This document shows positions 20,385-29,590 of a stretch of 64,000 bases of DNA, in pieces (positions within the stretch are counted from its first letter, which is position 1; each line of letters starts with the position of its first letter). This stretch comes from Larix kaempferi (lineage: Eukaryota > Streptophyta > Pinopsida > Pinales > Pinaceae), in contig BSBM01000870.1 in the NCBI GenBank assembly GCA_027924585.1, forward strand, positions 1,178,001-1,242,000, written 5' to 3'. The translations under genes and the position numbers were made by a program. The notes beneath the pieces are model-generated. The model was given only the letters and a program-made list of their open reading frames with translations, had not been told where the DNA came from and searched no databases.

Positions 20385-21360
20385 TGTTAAAAGTACGTCA
20401 TCAGGAGACATTCTCCAAACCAATCTTGTGCAACCAAGATTGATCCTCTCGTATAGAGGTGAGCACTTTGATTGACTTACGTGTAAAGGTTATTCATCCC
20501 ATATAGAGGTAACGATCAAAGTAATGATGTTGTAAAGTCTTATTGGACAAAACTCCGGACTTGTGTGTCAAGTCATGATTCTCGTGTGAACCTTCCACAT
20601 AAAGGTATCCATGGGATGGACCTACCTTATGGAGGTGGACCTTCCGTATAAAGGTCATGCTTTACTTGTTAAAAGCATTTAATGTTATGTGATGTATTAT
20701 TAACCATGATCACGAGTTGTTATTAAGTCCCCTTTAGAGATTGATCACCTCTAAAGTGAATTACTTTAGCATATGATCATTTGGTCTGGAATAATATAAT
20801 ATGATCACAGCATCCGATAGTATAATGTAATGTGATGGATAATTAAAGTTATCACATACTGGCCATGTAGTAAAAGATAAAGAAATAAAAGACAATGCAT
20901 AGAGATCAAGAGAATTCGAATAGCTCATGAGATGACTAAGTGAAATCGAATCGTCAAGCTTCAGTTAAAGCCACAATGTATGCCTCAGTTAACTAAAGAA
21001 ATCACAGTGGTCACTTAAAGTAAATCAATCAGCGTGATTTTAGTTAACTAAGTGTTAAATAAGAAGGACTAGTTAACTAAAGTGTTTTCACTTTAGTTAA
21101 ACTAAAAGACAACACTTCAATAAATCACGGAGAACTCAAATTGATCACTACAGTGATGTTATCAAGAAATTAGAATCAGTTAAAGAGAGTTAACTAAGTG
21201 ACAACAAAGAAGATATAGTTAACTAAGTGTTATTGCATGATGACACTTATGTTAAACTAAAATATGACACGTGATTTGTGACACTTTCATGATGACACTT
21301 AAGTTAGCCACCTAACTAAGTGGGAAGATTTCAGTTAAGGAGCGAGTTCATCCTAAGAGC
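20385..21360 (+). repeat. Copia LTR, truncated at its 3' side
   Basis: Matches the first ~975 bases of 38941-40452, then breaks at about 21357-21360 and joins Gypsy-A sequence just upstream of gag. Confidence 0.9.
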
Positions 21361-21396
21361 CAGTTGAGGGGAGGTACATGGAATGATAAGGGGTAG

Positions 21397-23421
21397 ATGG
21401 GTGCAGGTCATGACGAGACTGTGAGTGAAGCCGAGGAAGAAAGTGGTATTATGAGGGGAGGAGCGAGGTTCCGACAGGAAAAGAGGCAGAGGACAGGAGA
21501 AGGTCTTGCTGCGGTCGAACCACAAGGTCGTGAAGGAAGACCACACGGGACGAAGTGACCCCACAGTCCTGACAAGGACAACCAGGCTACATCCAGGATA
21601 GACGCAGGACCAAACCCCAGCACCAACGTACCCACACCTTTGCTCACTATCTCTCAGATAGCAAGAAATACCACTTCGACACCGCTGAGTTCGTCAATAC
21701 CATAGAAGTTAATCGGTAGTAGTACAACGAAAGGAGGAAGGAAGCCTAGAATGGTGGACGAGGATACTAAGTTACCGTTGTTCCAAGGAAGTGGAACAGA
21801 TAACCCTGAACAATACTGGTTTCTATGTGAGGCTGTATGGACCATCAAACAGATCACTGATGATGATGCTAAAAAGGGACAATTGGCGACAACTCTTCGA
21901 GGTCGTGCCTTGGACTGGTTTATGAAATTTACACAAGTTCCCGTCGACACTCCGGAAAAAACCCTAGATGAGATTCGTACAGGCCTGATCACAGAGTTCC
22001 GAAAGCCCAAATCTGAAGCACAATACATCACAAAGCTTAAAGAGATTAAGCAGTATCCCAATGAGACTATGTGGTATTTTGATCAGCGATTTAAAACGAT
22101 GATGGCAAGGGTTAGTTTTGACATGAGTACCGTCCAACATAAGGAATGGTTTATCGCGGCCTTGCTTCTGCATATTCAGATACCACTAATGCAACAGAAC
22201 ATTACCACACCGAGTGAAACTTTGGAGATTGCGATGCAGCTGGAGGCATCGCCTATTGGGGAAAATGTAGCTGGGATATCACAGATCCAGACACAATTGG
22301 CTAACCTGACCATCCAGTTATAGGATCTGAAGAAAGGCAAGGAGCAACGTGAAGAAGTCTGGTGTACGCGATGTCGGGGAGAAGGACATACTAAGGATAA
22401 TTTCCCGGACTTCCACAACTATCTAGTTTCGGGAGCACCAAATCCATTGAATGGTGGTAGCATGCCATGGTGTCACGTCTGCCACATATACGGTCACGAC
22501 CATGACAATTGCCCATACATGCAGAAAATGGTCACAACCCCTAGGAATATTTATTGTACATTTTGCAAATCGGTGGGTCACGATGACAAGGATTGTCATG
22601 CATATGGGTTGCTACAAGAGAGAATGTATGATGCATTCTATGTAAAGGACGACTAGCGCACCGTACAACAGTCGCAACCGCAACCGCAGGTATCCCAGCC
22701 GCTACCTCAACCACAGATGCAGTTTGTACCGCGGCAGCAGCAACTGCCGTAGTTCATGCCGCAATATGCTCCGATGCAGATGACTCCACAGCAGCCACAG
22801 TATGTACAACAATCGCAGTATGCACAGCAAGGGCAAGGAATGCAACCGGCACCAATCCAGCAACAGTTCAACCAACCACAATACCAGCAGCAGGGAGGAT
22901 TCCGGGGAGGATACCGGGGAGGACATGGCGGAGGATTTGGTCGTGGAGGAGGACAAGGTGTTCGCAGACCTGTTCAATGCTATCACTGTGCGGTATGGGG
23001 ACACTACCAGCGATACTGTCCACTGCTGTAGAACCAGTGTACATTTTGTTTTGTTAACGACCACATGGTTGATAATTGTCCACAATTGATTGTGTGATGG
23101 CAAGCAGGGAATACTCCCCAGTTGCAGAATCATCCCTAGGCACAGCAGCCTATCCAGAATCAAGTGCAGCAACCAGTGCAGAACCAGAATATGTGGCCAA
23201 ATCAGAATCAAAATGTGAACCCACTCGGGAATCCGTCGCTGAACCAAACCCAGGGTGCGAATATTGTGACAATTTCTGCAGAGCCAAGACTGCAAGATGC
23301 TTCTGTTGTTGTGGTCACTTATGGAGGAAAGAAAACTGAAGAGGACAGCTCGCTGATCCGGTTAGCTGTACAAAAGAAGGTATCATTTGACATTGATACA
23401 GAGCAAGAGGCATTTCTTTAA
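21397..23421 (+). pseudogene. Gypsy-A gag (plus-strand copy)
   Basis: Frame from ATG 21397 (MGAGHDET; a glycine at position 2 would allow myristoylation, unproven) to TAA 23419. Acidic/basic N-terminus, capsid-like core from about 21760 (LPLFQGSGTDNPEQYW, ALDWFMKF, FDQRFKTMMARV), then five CCHC knuckles in the same frame: 22363-22404 (last Cys mutated to Phe), 22471-22512, 22555-22596, 22978-23019 and 23038-23079. Between knuckles 3 and 4 are a Q/P-rich stretch (22660-22890) and an RGG/GGF box (22893-22960). Most plant Ty3 gags have one knuckle. In-frame stops at about 21559, 21703, 22321, 22654 and 22750. It packages RNA by family analogy. Confidence 0.9.
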
Positions 23422-24056
23422 GCACGTCATGCACTAGAAAAAGACCGAGGTAAACAGTTGTGTACGACATGCCCTCTACTTTTGATACTACTTCAGAAGC
23501 TGGCCCGTCGCGGCAATCTAGCACACTTCAAGCATTTTTGGAACATTGTTTATCCCTGGAAAGAGATCTCGATGCTCTTGCTGTGATTGACGCTCTGTTG
23601 CGACAACCAGCCCAGGATCAACAAGAGTTCACGGTTAATTCCCTACAACAACGGAAGACAGGTAAGGAAATGCCGATGAATATTCAAATTGGCGATTACG
23701 ATGTTGATTCAGTTATTCTGGATCTTGGTTCGGATGTCAACATCTTGACCAAGCAGGCTTAGAAGAAGATGGGGAGTCCCCCATTGAGCTGGTCTCTTGT
23801 ACAGCTCCAGTTAGCTAATCACGCTAAGGTGACACCGATTGGGAGAGTTCCACGAATGGTGGTGAACATTGAGGGAATGAAAACATATGCCGACTTTGAT
23901 GTAATAGAAGTAGTTGAAGGAGGAAGCTCTTATCCCGCATTACTGGGGATTGGATGGGCTAATGATAGTGGAGCTATAATCAACTTCAAGCGACGGATTA
24001 TGACTTTTGAAAATCGCGATCTCATAGTTATCGCCCCGTTGGATCCGGCTTAAGGA
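23422..24056 (+). pseudogene. Gypsy-A protease region (plus-strand copy)
   Basis: After the gag stop, the frame (shifted by one missing base near 23455 relative to the minus copy) gives a linker with FLEHCLSLERDLDAL, then an aspartic protease: MNIQIGDYDVDSVILDLGSDVNIL, with the active-site D-L-G-S triad variant near 23720, and YPALLGIGWANDSGAIINFK. Stops near 23759 and 24051. It would cut the Gag-Pol polyprotein. The minus-strand copy is at 53990-54666. Confidence 0.85.
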
Positions 24057-24830
24057 TGCCGCTACATAGAGCCAGTGAAGGATGACGATCCTAGTGGATG
24101 GGACCATGCATTCAATATCTATGAAGATTATATCCATCCGACTGCCAACTGTGAGCTGGGATGGTGTAGTGACAGCTATGCGTCTTCTGACTCTAATGAT
24201 GCGCTAGAATATTGGCAGAACCGCTTGCACAAGGTGTCGCTCCATAAGTGTGGGTTGATCACGCAGTCATTATGCCGTGTCGCAACCAAAACGGTCACAC
24301 TACCAATATATGAAGGACTACCTGGATTATCTTACTTTCTGGTGGAGTTCAAAGAAAGCATTTCTGAACCGCAGCAATTGCTGGCATTGAACGAAGCACT
24401 GAAGGCTGCTCCAGCACGCTGGTGGGCGACACACAAGGCATCAATTGATGGATGGTCGAAATGTAGAAGATTGATGATGGTATGCTTCGATGATACCGAG
24501 GTTTACCACACTGGAAAGTATGATGGTCGAAAAGATCCTGGTGGTCACTTGATGGAGTGTCAGCGATTATGGGTATCGCGACCAAGAGATGAGTGGGTCC
24601 ATGCTTTTATCCATACTTTGGATGAGATGCCACGATCATGGTATACTGCAGCTGAGTTGCGAGGAGAAATTTCTACTTGGCTGGAGCTCACAGTGTGTTT
24701 TACCCATACAGTCAGTTTTGCAGATGCCGATCCAAAGGTCAATAATGCATTACAGCTCATCCATGATGTAATTCTGGAGGTTGTCCCGGTGGAATATCCT
24801 GTGGGTCTGCACATGCACTACCTAATGTAG
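24057..24830 (+). pseudogene. Second gag-like domain between protease and RT
   Basis: A ~250-codon frame follows protease. After an acidic linker it reads LPIYEGLPGLSYFLVEFKE, QQLLALNEALKAAPARWW, GWSKCRRLMMVCF, DPGGHLMECQRLWV and WVHAFIHTLDEMPRSWYTAAEL. The pattern (F/Y-x-G opening, ALK...A-x-W-W, H-ME, FIHTLD-x-P-x-x-W) is that of a retrotransposon gag capsid domain, not of protease or RT. The minus copy has the same order (54230-53275). Domain assignment by pattern only. Confidence 0.6.
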
Positions 24831-24836
24831 TCTCTC

Positions 24837-26367
24837 ATGGAATGCTTCAATATCAGTGGTGGGCCAGAAGATGGTGATGATCCACGGAATGTGAATATCC
24901 CAGAATCAGAAGGAAGTCGTGTTGTGGTACCACCTAATGTGCCAAGCGATCCGATCAGTCAGCCGCTAAATATCCACAAGATTAACATTGGGACAGAGGA
25001 TAATATGAAGTTCGCCAATGTTGGGGATTACTGGGATGATGAGCTAATAAGCAAGGTCACTGATTTGCTCCATGAGTTTCAGGACTTATTTCCCATAAAA
25101 TTTTCGGACATGAAGGGGATTCTGGGCGACTTAGGGGAGATGAAGATTCCATTAAGACCAGATGCTAAGCCAATCCGGCGGCGACCCTATCAATTGAATC
25201 CATGAGATAAGGAGAGGGTCAAGGTCAAATTGGATCGCATGTTGGACGTTGGTATCATTGAACCAGTTAAGGAGTCGGAATGGATTAGTCCTATGGTGGT
25301 ACAGGATAAGAAGACTGGAAAAATACGCATTTGCGTCGACCTCAGGAAGATAAATGATGCATGTTTGCATGATCCGTTCCCAACCCCGTTTATTGACGAA
25401 GTGCTCGAAGGTGTGGGTGGCAAGGAGATGTACTCCTTCACATACGGGTTCTCTGGCTACCATCAGATCCACATTGCAAAAGAAAATCGCGATAATACAA
25501 CTTTCGTTACCGAATGGGGCTGCTTTCAGTACACCGTGATGTCGTTCGGCCTGAAGAATGCACCTGTGATATTTTCACGGGTTGTCGTTGCTGCATTCAA
25601 AGATTTAATTCAGAAGTTTTTGCAAGTATACATGGAAGATTGGACGGTCTATGGTTTGTTCTGTGATCATCTGGCGAATCTATGATTGATGTTGGAGCAA
25701 TGTCGGTAGCACCAGATCTCTTTGAACCTAAAGAAATGTATCTTCTATGCACCGTTTGGCATACTGTTGGGTCATATTGTGTGTAAGCAAGGATTGTTGG
25801 TCGACCCAGCAAAGATTGCGCTCATTCTCAGTTTGACACCGCCGACTACTGTTAAGCAGTTACAAGCGACACTGGGACACATGGGGTATCATCGCAAGTT
25901 CATGAGGGGTTATGCTGCGATTACTGCCCCTATGGAGAAGTTGTTGAAGAAGGATGCGGTATTCCAGTGGAGCCCTGAATGTCAGGATAGATTTGAGACA
26001 CTAAAGACGAAGATGGCTTCGGTGCCAATATTAGTATTTCCTGACTGGAGTAAGGAATTCCATGTTCATGTTGATGCCTCATCAATCGCGCTGGGAGTGG
26101 TATTGGCCCATCCCGGAGAGGGGTATCTTGATCACCCCATTGCTTTTTCCAGCTGAAAGTTGTCAACTGCAGAAAGAAACTACACTACTACGGAGAGGGA
26201 AGGTCTAGCAATGGTTTATGCATTGCAGAAGTTTCGCCATTACTTATTGGGAGGCCATTTCAAGATGTTCACAGATCATTCTGCATTAAAATACCTGGTC
26301 AATAAGCCTGTGTTGGGGGGGAAGATCTATCGATGGCTACTTATTTTTCAGGAGTTCGATTTTGAAG
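24837..26367 (+). pseudogene. Gypsy-A RT and RNase H (plus-strand copy)
   Basis: A connector (MECFNISGGPEDGDD) precedes RT. Motifs: RMLDVGIIEPVKESEWISPMVV, RICVDLRKINDACLHDPFP, FSGYHQIHIAKEN, FGLKNAPVIFSRVV, and the catalytic box VYMEDW (about 25625-25642), where the canonical YMDD has a D to E change. RNase H follows from about 26030: FHVHVDASSIALGVVL, ERNYTTTEREGLAMVYALQKFRHYLLGG and FTDHSALKYLV. Stops near 25203, 25683, 25710 and 26155. The frame breaks at 26368 because a solo LTR inserted; it resumes at 27687. Confidence 0.9.
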
Positions 26368-27681
26368 TGTAATGTCCCCCATTTTGACCCTTGTAATATT
26401 TTGGGCTATAATGTAAATAACGTATGCATATTATGTATGATTCCTAGCGTGGAGCTCAAGGCCAAGGCCCCGCTAGTGAACGCTCGATCTAGAAGAGGCA
26501 AGTATTTGATATTATGCTACCCATGTGCTAATGAACCATGGGAATTGTAAATATGCATTTTAATATAAACTCCCACAACTAGCTATGCAATGCAACAAGA
26601 GATGGGGGCATGATATTACAAGGAATTGGGAGGAGGACATTCAAACCCTTGGAGCCAATCAAGCCAAGCCAAGTGTCAATGAGAGAACCAATCAAACCCT
26701 CAACTACCCATGTTGACTTTTGTACCCAACCATTGTTTTCTCCCAAGAGTTGGTTGAGGTAGTTAATGCCTTGGGGAATGGGAGGTATGGTGGTCCAAAT
26801 TCGGGTATGGGCAAGCCACCCTGCATGGGAATTCGTGTTTGGCTTCTTGGGGCAAGAAAAGAGCCATGAATTGCTCCCCAAGCCATTACCCATCAACCCA
26901 CTTTGCCCTCTCACGAGTTTTGGAGCTACCTGGGCATTTTCCTCACTGGTTTTATTGTGTTTACCTTCATTTTTCCTAACGGGGGAAGGGCGTTTTTGTG
27001 TGTCTAACAGTGGAGAAAAGAGAGAAATGATTTTGGGGTTTTTAGAAGCCATTTTGGCCCACTGTATGCTCATACATCTATGGGAGAAATTGATTTTCTT
27101 CCCTGGGGGTTGGATTCCTTTTCCCACAATCCGTTTTTGGTGTGCCTACATTTTGGGAAAACCCCTGTCCATCTAGTTCCTAAGTTCCACTGTGGAAAGT
27201 GTGTTCTAGAGCCCATATCTGAGTTTGGTGTGCAAGAGAATGCTGGGGTTGAGTTGGTAATCCATTGCTTTGGCTGAGCCAATCTTGAGAGTCCCCTTTT
27301 CCTTGTAAATATCATGCTCAGCTCGGGGGTGGTCTCTGAGTGCTGAAAGAATACAGGCTGAGCAGAGACCTATGGTTGGGAAGAACGTTGCAGCGACATA
27401 GCTAGTTGTTCGGGACAACATTGCATCAAGATGAGTATTTTATTAGGTATATACTTCTGCAAATGTGTTAATTTGTTGACTGTGTTAAATTGGATAACAT
27501 TCATGTAATTTGTGTGTGGATGAGGTTTTCATTCCGTTGTGCATGTTTAATTGATTTACATCTGCACATATGTATTTCTTGGTTTTAAAATCTAACGAAT
27601 TGGCTGAGTTTTTATGAAAACTCCCATAGAATAGCATCAGGTTCCCTTCCTTGCATTGGGTCCAAGGGTGGGGACATGACA
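26368..27681. mobile_element. Solo LTR in Gypsy-A pol
   Basis: A 1314-bp insertion starting TGTAATGTCCCC and ending GGGGACATGACA, flanked by TGAAG on both sides (26363-26367 and 27682-27686). The minus-strand Gypsy-A has no insertion at the matching place (about 51720), which confirms both ends. No internal coding region, so it is a single LTR left by recombination. Open frames inside it are not protein-like. The family is not otherwise present in the window. Confidence 0.85.
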
Positions 27682-27686
27682 TGAAG

Positions 27687-29098
27687 TAATTGTGAAGCCA
27701 AGGCGGTTAAATGCTGGCCCGGATCATCTCTCACGGATTGAAACAAGAGAGGAGACAACTAACATTGAAGATGGGTTGCTTGATGCGCAATTGTTTAAAG
27801 TTGGAGTCGCTAATGGATATTTTGAAGAAATCATCCTGTTTTTGGCGATAGGTACCGCACCAGAGGAATTCACCACTTGTCAGAAGAAGCAATTGGTAGT
27901 CAAGGCTGCATAGTTCCAGCTAATCACAGGAGCACTATACAAGATGGGTGCCGATGAGATATTGCGACGGTGTGTCTTGCCACATGAGCAAGAGCAGATC
28001 CTTTTCGAAGCACATGTAGGAGTGGTTGGAGGGCACTATGGTGGCCATGCGATAGCAAGGAAGGTGCTTCAAGTGGGGCTCTGGTGGCCTACGCTGCATA
28101 GTGATGCGACAGATTATGCACGGTCCTGCGACATTTGTTAGAGAACCGGGAAGCCATCCAGACGGATGAGATGTCATTGATGCCTCAGTTGACATTGCAA
28201 CCATTCGACAAATGGGTAGTAGACTTTGTGGGACCTATCAATCCACTAGGTAAGCGCACCGGTGCTTGGTATATCATCACAGCGACAGATTACTTGAAAC
28301 GATGGCAGAAACTGCATCAGTCATTGATTGTTCCGCAGCCACAGCAGCACGGTTTCTCTTTGACCACATTGTCACTTGCTTTGGCTGCCCCAAGATATTG
28401 TTGAGCGATCAAGGCAACCACTTTCTCAATCATGCCATCAGTGCATTAACGGAGGAGTTGCAGATACAACATAAGAAGAGTACACCCTATCATCCGCAGG
28501 CGAATGGCACGGTAGAGGCTTTCAATAAGATATTGGAGCATGCACTGACAAAGGTGTGCAATGTGAATCGTGATGACTGGGATCTAAAAATACTAGCAGT
28601 ATTGTGGGCCTATCGCACCACATGTAAAAGGATGATTGGGCAGACACCATTCAAGCTAGTGTATGGGCAAGAAGCGGTTATGCCTATGGAGTATATCATT
28701 CCGAGTCTACGCATAGCGGCAACAACCGATATGGATGATGTGGAAGCATTAGAGGAACGTCTCGCGCAGTTAATCCGGCTGGAGGAAGATCGCTTTATCG
28801 CCAGTTTTCATCAAGGTGTGGAGAAGGATCGCTAGAAAGCTTGGCATGATCGCGACATCAAGAACAAAAAAGAACAAATAGTTTCAACAAGGTGATTTCG
28901 TGTTGTTGTACGATAGCAAGTTCATGAAACATCTAGGAAAATTGTAGATGCATTGGCTTGGTCTGTATCGCATTAATAGCATTACTTCAGGAGGAGCAGT
29001 ATAGTTGTAGCAGTTGGATGGAGCGATGATCCCAAAGTTGATTAATGGTAGCAGGTTGAAGCCCTATCGGTCGGGCTTGGAAGAGCGCGATGCCTAAG
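27687..29098 (+). pseudogene. Gypsy-A integrase (plus-strand copy)
   Basis: Continues pol after the solo LTR: KPRRLNAGPDHLSRIETREE, HHCC zinc finger (HVGVVGGHYGGHAIARK and CDIC, about 28010-28138), catalytic core with [17 protein letters not shown], a LLSDQGNHF segment (about 28400) and [19 protein letters not shown], so Asp, Asp and Glu of the DDE triad are readable. C-terminal part: FHQGVEKDR and LNGSRLKPY-like end, stop at 29096. Frameshifts near 28140 and 28300, stops near 27913, 28835 and 28948. It has no chromodomain. Confidence 0.9.
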
Positions 29099-29590
29099 TC
29101 GCATTGAAGAAAAAAAAAGAGTGTAGATTGATTGGTGGCAGGATGGCGCACCAACAGGGATGGAATGCGGAAGCAGGGAGGATTCTGCTGCAAGTTAGGA
29201 GCGGTCTGTGACAGGTGGCAAGGTCGTGACCGGGTCAAATCAGCAATAAATTCCAAAATTTAAAATAGTTAATTAACGGCACTTGTTCAAATGATGGGCA
29301 TTAATGGCGGATCCGGTCGATCGGCTGACAGGATCGACGGCGGTTTGCGTCATTAATACAGGATTTCAATTGAATTAATGTAGGATTTAGTGATGATTAC
29401 GGAGGATTTGGCTAGAAGCCATAAAACTAGGTAGAAGTTGGTCGGAAGGCACAAATATTTTCGTTGTTAAGTGCCTGCGCAGAGCTTACGAGTATTGGCA
29501 TAAGCTTGGTGAGTGTAGTGGTGTGTTGGGCAAGGTTCAGTTGAACTTGCAGAGTGCCGCTAGGTCGAAGAAGCTATCAGTTGTAAGAGC
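29099..29590. other. Spacer between Gypsy-A integrase and third ORF
   Basis: No coding signal; the stretch 29270-29420 has repeated CATTAAT, GATCGRC and GGATT words. Matched by 49900-50320 in the minus copy, so it is a real part of the element. It could hold a promoter or splice acceptor for the third ORF; none is clear. Confidence 0.5.

Noticed and set aside
21331-22418. Minus-strand open frames with FSCPLPLFLSEPRSS-like sequence
   Set aside because: Antisense of gag, which has family motifs on the plus strand.
22702-23295. 197-codon minus-strand open frame
   Set aside because: Opposite strand of the Q-rich and RGG part of Gypsy-A gag; the L/W/R-rich product is what an antisense CAG/CAA-rich tract gives.
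26579-27421. Open frames of up to 182 codons on both strands
   Set aside because: They lie inside the solo LTR and have no domain signature; LTR ends and TSD explain the sequence.
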